Source: Mobilicoccus caccae
GTDB lineage: Bacteria; Actinomycetota; Actinomycetes; Actinomycetales; Dermatophilaceae
Assembly: GCF_030161635.1 (NCBI RefSeq)
Contig: NZ_BSUO01000001.1
Location: 1,407,199-1,471,198 of the forward strand
Direction of reading: 5' to 3'
Length of the DNA: 64,000 nucleotides
The position numbers and the translations under genes were made by a program. The notes under the pieces were generated by a model. That model was given only the letters and a program-made list of their open reading frames with translations. It did no database searches and was not told the DNA's origin. Shown here piece after piece: positions 1 to 8,222 of the stretch. Positions within the stretch are counted from its first letter, which is position 1; every line of letters begins with the position of its first letter.

Positions 1-1552
1 ACCGCGTCGCCGAGGAGTTCTACCACGACGCGTTGTTGCACTCACGCGATGCGCGGGTGGGGCGGGACTTCCTGCGAGAGCGGGGATTCGACGGCACCGC
101 CGCGACGAGATTCGGGGTCGGGTACGCCCCGCGTGGTGGTGAGGAACTCGTGCGGCACCTGCGCTCCAAGGGGTTCACCGACGAGGAGATCACCCTCGGT
201 GGCCTCGGGGGCAGGGCAGTCGCGGACTCTACGACCGGTTCCGCGGTCGGTTGATCTGGCCGATCCGCGACATCACGGGCGACACCGTCGGATTCGGCGC
301 ACGACGCGTGCACGACGACGACCGCATCGCCGCCAAGTACCTCAACACCGCCGAGACCCCGATCTACAAGAAGACGCGGCTGCTCTACGGCCTCGACCTG
401 GCCAAGAAGGCGATCTCCACCGGCCGTCGGGCCGTGGTGGTCGAGGGGTACACCGACGTCATGGCGTGCCATCTGGCGGGCGTCGAGGCGGCGGTCGCCA
501 CGTGCGGGACGGCGTTCGGCTCCGACCACGTGTCGACGTTGCGGCGCATCCTGCGAGACGACTCCGCGGGTGGGGCCCGTACCGTGTTCACCTTCGACGG
601 CGACAGCGCCGGTCAGAAGGCGGCGATGAAGGCCTTCGAGCTCGACCAGCGGTGGGCCTCCCAGTCCTACGTCGCCGTGGCCGCCGAGGGCATGGACCCC
701 TGCGAGCTGCGGCAGCGCAACGGCGACGACGCCGTGCGGCAACTGGTGGACGACGCCGTTCCGATGTTCGAGTTCGCGATGCGCACCACGCTCGACCGGT
801 TCGACCTCGACACCGCCGAGGGGCGGGTCGCGGGCATGAAGAACGTGGCCCGGATCATCGCCGAGATCCGCGATCCCGCGCTGCGGCCGGAGTACACCCG
901 CACGGTCGCCGGCTGGATCGGTGTCGACGTCGAACAGATGCGCGACGTCGTCGCCCACGCACCCAAGGGGCTGCCCGAGATGGGCGGGCCGCCGTCTCGA
1001 CGCCGGGCCGCAGAACCGGGCGCGGAGTCCATGGCGGAGAACGTCGACTCGACCATGCTCCCGGCTCCGGACCTGCGTGATCCGGTCGTCCTGCTCGGGC
1101 ACCTCTTCCTGCAGGTGCTCATCCAGTTCCCGCGCTCGATCGCCCCCGAGGACCTGTACCGGGTCGAGGAGGAGGCGTTCCGTTCCCCGGCGCACCGTGC
1201 GGTGTACGTCGGTACGCTCACCGCGCTGGTCGGGGGCTCGGCCGAGCGGCCGCAGGACTGGATCGACGCGATCATCGATGCGTGCCCGATGCCGGTGGAT
1301 CAGTTGGTGGGGCGGCTGGCGATGGAGCCGATCAAGGCGCGTGTCGACCCGCAGAGCGGCGAGCCGGACAAGCGGTACGTCGACGATCTGCTCACCCGCA
1401 TGTGGGAGGCGCCGCTGCAGGCGAGGATCGCCGACGTCGCGAGTTCGTTGCGCCGGGCCGAGCAGCAGGATCCGGGCCGGGTCACCGAGATCGCCGTCGA
1501 ACTCAACGCACTGCAGCGAGAACTGGCCGATCTGAGGAGACGGGGCGACTGA
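1..1552 (+). CDS. dnaG: DNA primase DnaG, 5'-truncated by window edge, frame broken once
   Basis: Primase that makes RNA primers for replication and works with the DnaB helicase. The zinc-finger end lies outside the window. Reading starts at base 3 (RVAEEFYHDALLHSRDARVG), typical of the primase core. After the run of five G at 207-211 the frame moves by one; adding one G gives a continuous reading through LYDRFRGRLIWPI, the Toprim motif VVEGYTDVMACH and the metal-binding FDGDSAGQKA. The C-terminal third fits the DnaB-binding domain. With one base restored the segment is 516 codons plus stop. The stop overlaps the next start (TGATG). DnaG is essential, so I infer a sequence error rather than a dead gene. 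Confidence 0.93.
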
Positions 1553-2076
1553 TGGCGTGGTGGAGGAAGAACAAGCAGGGCCCGGCCGGTGAGGCCGAGG
1601 TCGTCACGCGCGCGCTGGAGTCGGGCGGTGATCGGGTGCTGGCCGCCGCGTCGGACTCGATCACCGGGCGGGTGGTCGTCGCTGCGCTGCACGACCTGCT
1701 CACCGTCACGCGTGACGCGGAGATCATCTCCCGACGGCGGTGGCTCGAGGTCGACGCCGGCAGTTGGGAGGACTCGACGGGGACCATCTCGGTGACGTGG
1801 GTCGACGGGTCTCGTGGGACGCAGTGGACGTTCGGCGCGGACCAGTACCGGTTCGCCGAGGCGTTCCGCGACCGTGTCGAGGCGAGCCGCGTCGTCGACG
1901 CCCCGGTCATGGACGGAGACCGCAGCCTGGGCCGCGCGGCGGTGCGCAAGGACCTGCGCACGGGTGAGCTCGTGCCCCAGCTCATGGTGGATCGGCGGGT
2001 GCGCCGCGACGACGTGGAGGCGCGGCGCATGGGCGAGGAGGTCCTCGCCGAACTCCGCGAACAGGTGGGCATCTGA
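1552..2076 (+). CDS. Conserved hypothetical protein downstream of dnaG
   Basis: 174 aa, starting at the ATG that overlaps the dnaG stop by one base, so translation is probably coupled. The protein has no signal peptide or membrane segment. It is rich in short beta-strand-like stretches (GRVVVAALHDLLTV, GTISVTWVDG, TQWTFGADQYRF) and has an acidic and arginine-rich helical tail (DDVEARRMGEEVLAELREQ). I recognise it only as the protein often found next to dnaG in Micrococcales, where its role is unknown. An intracellular role is likely. No catalytic motif is visible. Confidence 0.8.
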   Translation: MAWWRKNKQGPAGEAEVVTRALESGGDRVLAAASDSITGRVVVAALHDLLTVTRDAEIISRRRWLEVDAGSWEDSTGTISVTWVDGSRGTQWTFGADQYRFAEAFRDRVEASRVVDAPVMDGDRSLGRAAVRKDLRTGELVPQLMVDRRVRRDDVEARRMGEEVLAELREQVGI

Positions 2077-2191
2077 CCCGGCTCGACGCGCCCGGCGAGG
2101 CTTGCATACGTCGAGGTGGGGTCGCTGCTGGTGTGTCGCCCCGGCGGTTTCGTCGCCGACGACGTTTTTTGCTACATTGGCGGAGCGCCAT

Positions 2192-2264
2192 TCCCCTGTA
2201 GCTCAACTGGCAGAGCATTCGGCTGTTAACCGGAGGGTTGTTGGTTCGAGTCCAACCGGGGGAG
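2192..2264 (+). tRNA. tRNA-Asn (anticodon GTT)
   Basis: Complete cloverleaf of 73 nt. The acceptor strand TCCCCTG (2192-2198) pairs with CGGGGGA (2257-2263), followed by discriminator G. The seven-base anticodon loop CTGTTAA has GTT at 2225-2227. The T-loop has the usual TTCGAGT form. No CCA is encoded. Confidence 0.96.
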
Positions 2265-2308
2265 CGATCGACGGCCCCGACCAGCAGGTCGGGGCCGTCA
2301 GCGCATCC

Positions 2309-2382
2309 GGGCCTGTAGCTCAGTCGGTCAGAGCAGCGGACTCATAATCCGTCGGTCGTGGGTTCAAGCCCCACCGGGCCCA
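2309..2382 (+). tRNA. tRNA with CAT anticodon (tRNA-Ile2 or elongator tRNA-Met)
   Basis: 74-nt cloverleaf. The acceptor GGGCCTG (2309-2315) pairs with CGGGCCC (2375-2381) and is followed by discriminator A. The anticodon loop CTCATAA carries CAT. It is not initiator-like, since the acceptor is fully paired. The acceptor has C4-G69 and C5-G68, which in E. coli are determinants for the lysidine synthase TilS, so tRNA-Ile2 (reading AUA after modification) is a serious alternative to elongator Met. Its 3' end overlaps, on the other strand, the last 19 bases of the convergent hydrolase gene. Confidence 0.93.
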
Positions 2383-3293
2383 CCGTTGCGGTCTGCCTCC
2401 ACGGCCGGTCTGGGTGTGACGCCGCAGGTGTCGAGGATGATCGCGGCGACCTCGTTGTGTCGGGTGTAGTGGGGGTACTCGCCGGCGTCGAGGGCACGCA
2501 CGCTGACCGGCGGGTGTTCCACGGCGAGGTCACGCTCCCGCCTCGCGTGTTCCTGATCGAGACCGTCGGCCAGTTGGACGATGAGCACCGGGACGTCGAT
2601 GCGCCGGTACAAGGACTGATCCGGAAAGTGGCGATCGCCGACCTTCATCGACACCATCGTCGTGATCGTGGACGGCAGCGGCATGTTGACCCAGCCGTCG
2701 CCGTCGGGTGCGGGCCTGATCGAGTACCGCACCTCCTCCCGCAAACCCTTGAAACCCACGACACGCCAATCGGTTCCGAGCCTGGCGATCATGCGGTCGA
2801 CGAGGGTCTCGGCCTCCTTGGTCGGGTGGCCGCGGAAGCCGAAGAAGAAGCGCGTCCGCAGCATCTCCGCGAACTGGGACGAGGCGTAGAAGGCGATGTC
2901 GTCCTCGGCGCTCTCCTGGGTGCGCACGCAGGCGCCGCCCAACGTGACGATGCCGGCGATCTCACCGGGCGCCTCCAGCGACGCCGCGAGACACGCGTGG
3001 GAACCCAGGCCGAGGCCGACGAGGAGCGGGGCCGACAGCCCCAGCTGCCGGACGACGGCGAGGATGCTGCCCCAGCTGTCCGCGGCGGTACGTGGGGTGC
3101 TCGTCGACTTCCCGTGACCAGGGAGATCGATGGCGTAGGCGTGCACGTCGCCACCGAGGGACGCCGCGACGGTGTCCCAGGCGGCCGCGCAGAAGCCTGG
3201 GCCGTGGACGAGTAGGACGGACGGGCCGGTGCCGCCGTAGTCGCGGACGACGACCGCGCCGTTGCGGTAGGAGACCTCGTGCTCACGGATCAT
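2364..3293 (-). CDS. Alpha/beta-hydrolase-fold protein lacking the nucleophile serine
   Basis: 309 aa. The start is placed at the ATG at 3293 because an AAGGGG ribosome site precedes it by 8 bases; an upstream in-frame ATG at 3344 has none. Alpha/beta-hydrolase features are LLVHGPGFCAAAWD (oxyanion region), IDLPGHGKS and a late histidine in YPHYTRHNEV. The nucleophile elbow reads VGLGLGSHA where active relatives have G-x-S-x-G, so glycine occupies the serine position. It may be a non-catalytic binding protein or use another residue. It follows the type VII/GH26 genes on the same strand after a 72-bp gap. Its 3' end runs into the convergent CAT tRNA. Confidence 0.85.
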   Translation of the reverse strand: MIREHEVSYRNGAVVVRDYGGTGPSVLLVHGPGFCAAAWDTVAASLGGDVHAYAIDLPGHGKSTSTPRTAADSWGSILAVVRQLGLSAPLLVGLGLGSHACLAASLEAPGEIAGIVTLGGACVRTQESAEDDIAFYASSQFAEMLRTRFFFGFRGHPTKEAETLVDRMIARLGTDWRVVGFKGLREEVRYSIRPAPDGDGWVNMPLPSTITTMVSMKVGDRHFPDQSLYRRIDVPVLIVQLADGLDQEHARRERDLAVEHPPVSVRALDAGEYPHYTRHNEVAAIILDTCGVTPRPAVEADRNGGPGGA

Positions 3294-3365
3294 CACGTTC
3301 GCCCCTTCGACGAACGCCGGTCGGACCTGACGCATTTCGGACATCTCCGGTCGCCACGACCACCC

Positions 3366-5224
3366 TCACTCCGCCCACAGACGCCGGTAGGCACTCAGGG
3401 TGCGGGCCTCGACGTCCTCACTCACGGAGACGGTGTCGTAGGCCAGGGTCGACGTCCGTGCGGCGAGGTCGAGCCAGTCGGCCATCTGCCGGACCCGATC
3501 GGGGGTCGTTCCGGCGTCGAGGGGCCAATGCACGGCGAGTCGCCTCTCCTGGGAACGGGCCCACCCCGCCCAGTCCGCGAGGCCACCCGCTCCGGCGACC
3601 TCGGCAGCCCACGACGAGGACCGTCCGGCCTCGACACCGACGATGTCGACAGCCTCCGCACCGGGCCACAGGGCGGCGATGCGCGCCGGATCGACGGTGC
3701 CGGAGACGCTCCACTCGACGGCGACCCCGGGCGTCTGCCGCACGGCCGCGGAGGCGCGCCGAAAGGCCGCGACCGCCTGCTGCGGGTCGGCGTCACCCGG
3801 CACGAGGATCCGGACGACGGAGGCGCGGCGTTCGCGGCTCACCTGGCGGCCGAGTTCGGACCATGCGGCATCGTGACGTCCCCCGCGACGGCGTCGAGAG
3901 GCGCCCGCTGCACGTTCAACGGCACCGACCACACCGTCTGACGGCCCTGCCGCCCGACCAGGTCGAACGCCGCGTTGGCCGAGGTGAGCTCGTCCCACCG
4001 GCGACCCGGGAGGACGACCTCGACCACGTCGCGGGGGACGACCATCGCCCCCTCCGCGCGGGTCAGCCGATCGGTGGGGACCCGCGCCCCCGACGCCCAC
4101 TGCGGAACGGCCGACCGCGACCGATCACCGAAGTCACGCGGCTTCGAGCGCTCGTCGTCACGCGGGGGATGACGGTCGATGACGGGTCCGGTGATCTCGG
4201 TCGGGTCCGGCGACTCCGTGCGCACCGTGGGCGGCGGTGCTTCCGCAGCGTCGGGGAGGGACGCGCTGGGCGACACCTGTCCGGTCGGTGAGGTGGAGGA
4301 CTGCGACGTGGGGGCCAGGGTGGGTGCCGGTGTCGGCGCCGTGGTGGAGGGGGACGGACTCGGAACGGCGGTCGTCGGCGGCGCCGCGGTCGGGGTGGTC
4401 GCGTCGGGGAGACGTTCGTGACTCGTCGCCGGCGGTGAGGGATGGGCAGATCGCGTGGACATGGGATCCGGTGGTGTGGTCGGGGTCGGCACCGTCCGGG
4501 TGCGCGTCGTCGGGACGTGGCCCGGCGTCCGAGGCGGGGCGGACTGCTCGGCCGGGCTGTGCGGCGGTGGTGTCGAGGTGGCGGTGGGACGGGACGCCTC
4601 GGGGGAGGCGGCGGAGCTCGGGGGGCGAAGGTCGGGCGCGTCGGAGGTGGGGGCGGCGGTGACCGTCGCCGGGCCTGGTGCACCCGTCGGCGCGTCGACG
4701 CGTGGCCCCCGGGGCGTACCGACGGCGCGGTCCGTCGGCCCGGTCGTCGATGTGGGCGTCGGGGAGTTCGGTCTCGAGTTCGGTGTGGAGGAGTTCGGCG
4801 TGGGTGCGGCCGAGGTCGTCGTGGCCGGGGTCGGAACGTCGGCCGGGGTCGATCGGGCGGGCATCTCGGGGGTCGTGGGCGTGGGGGGTCCCGCCGGTGT
4901 GGGGGCTGCGGTCGGTGGGTGGGTGACGGCGGGTGGCGTCCACGGAGACCCGGCGGGGGAGGAGGCCGGAGGTTGCGCGTGGATGCGGGGATCGGCCGGC
5001 GCGCCGACCGCGATGGTCACCGCCCGGTCGAGGCGGACCGGCACGAGGACCTGCACCGTCGTCGGCGTCCGCCCGGCCGAGCTGGCTTCGTCCGGCCGTT
5101 CGTCCTGACGGTCCTGGGGCGCGGTCCGCAGGTGGGGTTGCACCTCCGGCGTGGCCTGCGGTGGCGACGTCTCGGCGACGGTCCCCAACGCCCACGCCAT
5201 CGCGAACGCGAGGGACGCGCTCAT
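3366..5224 (-). CDS. Secreted Pro/Thr-rich protein with degenerate GH26-like domain, frame broken once
   Basis: 619 aa if one base is restored. The start ATG at 5224 overlaps the stop of the upstream GH26 gene (ATGA), so the two are co-translated. A signal-like N-terminus (MSASLAFAMAWALG) leads to a short strand segment (TVQVLVPVRLDRAVTIAV), then about 280 residues of Pro/Thr/Ser-rich linker, then a GH26-like domain. The frame breaks at the C5 run 3880-3884; with one more base the join reads AVAGG-RHDAAWSELGRQ, matching AAAGG-YDQQWETLGRT in the neighbour. Neither catalytic glutamate of the neighbour is kept: WEFN is replaced by a VPGD stretch, and PEWG aligns with HWPL. I infer a non-catalytic paralogue, perhaps a carbohydrate-binding or regulatory partner. 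Confidence 0.8.
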
Positions 5225-6978
5225 CGGGGGACCGGGCCGTGCCCGCCCGAGGAGCGCCAGGCGTCGTCGGCCCCGTTCTCCACCGGCGGCTCACCGTCGG
5301 AGCGTGCGGCCGGTTCGGACGGACGAGCGGAAGCGTCCGGTGGCGCCGGAGCCTGCCCCGTTGCTCCCGACGACGACTCCGACGGGGTCGGCGTCGACGC
5401 TGGTGCTCCCGGCGATGTCTCACCCGGCTGCGGACTCGACCCCGCCTGAGCCGGATTCGACGGCGCCGCAACGGGTGTCGCGCCTGACGGTGGGGACGCC
5501 GACCCTGCAGCGGCGACGGGAGTCCTCGCGCCGGACCTGGGCTCGCCCAGCTGCGTCAGCGCTGCCGCGAGTCGCTCACCGGCCAGGGGCACCTGCCCGT
5601 CACCGATGGAGTTGGCGATGTAGGCCTCGGGTTCGTCGAAGTAGACGGCCGAATGGATGATGCCGTCCTTGGCGTGCTCGGCGGCGAGGAAATCCATGAC
5701 GACCCCGATGTAGTAGGGGTTGTCGCCCCCGCCGTGGTCGTTCCCGGGGGCCACACCCCATTCGGGCACGGCGAACTGCTTTCCGTGCGACCGGGCGAAC
5801 TCCAGCCAGTGGGACCACCCCTGGTCGCCGTCGCGGTGCTCGGGCCAGGTCGACTCGCTGTAGGCGGGCCACCAGTCGTAGGCGTCGAGTCCGACGATGT
5901 CCACGACGTCGTCCCCCGGCCACGCGGCGGACGCATCGGGCAGCGAGTCTCCACGCCCCTTGTTGGGATTCCACGTGACGAGCAGGCTCGGGCCGCCGCG
6001 CTTGAGCGCGGTCGAGGCGCGCCGGAACGCCGCCTTCCACTGCTCCACGTTCTCGGGGGTCGCATGGTGCTTCCATCCGCCGAGGTTGAACTCCCACCCG
6101 ATCCGCACGCTCGACCCCGGGTAGCGATCGTGGATCGTGCGCCCGAGCGTCTCCCACTGCTGGTCGTAGCCGCCCGCGGCGGCCGTGTCGAGGTCTCCGT
6201 CCTCCTGCCACAACGGAACTCCGACATCGAGCACCCCGGAGAACCCCTCGGGAGCGCGATCGAGCCACCAGGTGTCCATGATCGACTCCCACGACCCGCG
6301 CGCCGGAAAGACACCCAGCACCTCGACCTTGCGTCCGACCTTCTCCTGGAAGCGGGCCGTGCGTTCGGTGGAGTGGGCGAACACCCCGAACGCGAACGGA
6401 CCCCCAGCGCGCGCCGCCGGTGCTCTCTGCGCGGTCGGCGACGGGTCCGTGGCCGGACCAGGCTGTGCAGACGCCGCGGTCGGTGCACCCGAGGCGTAGG
6501 TGGGTCGCGCGGAGGGCAGATCGAACGTCGGGGAGGCCGGCGACGGTGAGGTGGACGGCGACGCCTCGACCGCGGACGGCACCGGCACCGGGGTCGACGG
6601 CTGCCCCGATGACGGTGCGGGCGCGGGCGCGGGCGCGGGTGCGGCGGAAGGCGCCGCCGGTGAGGACGGCGTCACGGGCGGGGATGGCGGCAGGATGCTG
6701 CCGGGCAGGGGAGCCGGGGCGGGATCGGCCTGCACGACGACGGGCGCCGGCGCGGGTGCGGGCACGGCCGCCGGGCCCGCACTTCCAGGAACGCCAGGAC
6801 CACCAGGAGCCCCCGGATACCCGGGCGCGACGACCACGGTGATGCCCCCGTCGACGACGGGGAGGACCACCTGGACCGTCGGATCGACGGGATTCGCCTG
6901 GGCGGGAGCGTGGCTCCCGGCGAGGGTGAGCGCGAGGGCCGTCGTCGAGGCGAGGACCACGCGGGCGAGGGGTGTCAT
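5221..6978 (-). CDS. Secreted glycoside hydrolase family 26 protein (beta-mannanase-type fold)
   Basis: 585 aa. AAGGG lies 8 bases before the ATG, which overlaps the stop of the upstream gene (ATGA). Order: Sec signal peptide (about 1-28, ending near APAQANP), strand motif TVQVVLPVVDGGITVVVAP, Pro/Ala/Ser-rich linker to about residue 195, GH26 domain to about 455, then a second Pro/Ser-rich tail. Putative catalytic residues are the acid/base Glu near residue 296 (RIGWEFNLGGW) and the nucleophile Glu near 405 (FAVPEWGV). GH26 enzymes cut beta-mannan or mixed-linkage glucan, but the substrate here is unknown. No sortase or membrane anchor is visible at the C-terminus, so it is probably released or held in the wall. 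Confidence 0.85.
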   Translation of the reverse strand: MTPLARVVLASTTALALTLAGSHAPAQANPVDPTVQVVLPVVDGGITVVVAPGYPGAPGGPGVPGSAGPAAVPAPAPAPVVVQADPAPAPLPGSILPPSPPVTPSSPAAPSAAPAPAPAPAPSSGQPSTPVPVPSAVEASPSTSPSPASPTFDLPSARPTYASGAPTAASAQPGPATDPSPTAQRAPAARAGGPFAFGVFAHSTERTARFQEKVGRKVEVLGVFPARGSWESIMDTWWLDRAPEGFSGVLDVGVPLWQEDGDLDTAAAGGYDQQWETLGRTIHDRYPGSSVRIGWEFNLGGWKHHATPENVEQWKAAFRRASTALKRGGPSLLVTWNPNKGRGDSLPDASAAWPGDDVVDIVGLDAYDWWPAYSESTWPEHRDGDQGWSHWLEFARSHGKQFAVPEWGVAPGNDHGGGDNPYYIGVVMDFLAAEHAKDGIIHSAVYFDEPEAYIANSIGDGQVPLAGERLAAALTQLGEPRSGARTPVAAAGSASPPSGATPVAAPSNPAQAGSSPQPGETSPGAPASTPTPSESSSGATGQAPAPPDASARPSEPAARSDGEPPVENGADDAWRSSGGHGPVPR

Positions 6979-8206
6979 GAGGTGGCCCTTCGGGGTGGGA
7001 GGAGATAGAGGGTGTCTGCGGGGCGGCGCGGGTCGGTGCCGGCTGCGGGATCGGCAGCGTCGGCGGTGCTCTGATCCGGTCCGCGCACGAGGGCGCCGGA
7101 GGCGGTGAGGGCGTCGGGCACGGCCTCGCCGGGCGCGAGCGCCCCCGGGAGATCCGAGGTCCGACCACCACGGTCTGGCCGTCGATGTGTCCGTAGGCGC
7201 GATCGGCCGTGACCACGCGGGTGCTCCACGCGCCGAGGTCCTGCAGTCGACCCGCCCGCAGGTCGACCAACGTGCGTCCCAGAACGCCCCAGGTGGCCGA
7301 CGGCGAGGCGTTCCACGTGATGGGCGCACCGACGCCCCCGGGGAGTTCGACCGGGCCGCCGAAGACGTACCGGACATCGGTCGTCCGGTCGGCGTGGACC
7401 TCGACGGCGGCCGGCGTGCCGGGGCGCACGAGGATGACGAACCCGCCGGTGTAGCCGACGACGGTGGGGAGCAGGCGCGCCGGGTTCTCCCAGACCCCGG
7501 ACGATCCGACGCTCCCGTCGGGAAGCACGTGCCACCATCCGGCGGGACCGGCCGCGGTGATCTGCCCGTCCTCGTGGGCGGCGAGGGCCGTGGACGCCGC
7601 GGGCAGCGCCACCGGTTTCGGACGGTCGTCGGTGACCGCCATGACCTGCCCGTCGCCGAGCGCGACGAGCGGGATCTCGCCCAGCAGCGAGACCGTCGCG
7701 CCCGAAGGGAGGTCGAGTCCGTCCGAGGACCCGTCGTCCCGGGACCACCAGAGCAGACGCGCGCCCACCTGCGCCGACACGACGTCACGTCCACCGATGC
7801 GGGTGAGGGTGGGTGGGGAGGTGAGCTCACCCTCGGGCAGATCGGCACCCCACCGGACGGTGCCGTCCGCGGCGCCGATCATCATGAGGCGGCGCTGCGC
7901 GGTGAGGAGCACGACGTCGTCGGTACCCGCGACGACCGGGCGGGTGCCGGGGAACAACGGTGGGGAGGCCCACGTCGCCTCCGGCCCCCACTCCGCGGGC
8001 GGTGAGCCGGGATACCGGTCGACGGCCGTCAGGGAGTCCGGGCCGCCGCGGGTGAACACCCACACGGCGGGGACCGCGACGGCCACGATCACGAGGAGGA
8101 TGAGCCAGAGTTCACGTCGACGTCGCCGCACGCGACGGGACTGCGTCCGTCGTTCGTGACGGGTGGTCGGCAACGGCGTTGCCGACGGAGCGGTCAGGGT
8201 GGTCAT
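6975..8206 (-). CDS. Membrane-anchored beta-propeller-like protein of the type VII locus, frame broken once
   Basis: 410 aa with one base restored. ATG at 8206 is preceded by GGAG and lies 17 bases after eccC. A basic cytoplasmic end (ERRTQSRRVRRRRRELW) is followed by one membrane helix (about 32-51, ILLVIVAVAVPAVWVF). The outside part has repeated strand units typical of PQQ/quinoprotein-like propellers (DDVVLLTAQRRLMMIGAADG, RDVVSAQVGARLLWWSRDDG, GYTGGFVILVRPG). The frame breaks near the C5 run 7142-7146; one more base gives RISRGALAPGEAVPDALTA and the stop that overlaps the GH26 start. I infer a cell-surface scaffold acting with the secreted proteins downstream. Confidence 0.75.
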
Positions 8207-8222
8207 CGAGGTCTCCGGCGGG

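Noticed and set aside
4200..6850. Low-complexity Pro/Thr/Ala-coding stretches as DNA repeats or a CRISPR-like array
   Set aside because: They are irregular codon-level repeats encoding linkers; no constant repeat unit or spacers. No CRISPR array is visible anywhere in the window.
3366..6978. Frameshifted GH26-like gene as a decaying pseudogene
   Set aside because: Only one lesion, same kind as in essential genes, and the rest of the frame is intact with normal codon bias; an error is more likely.
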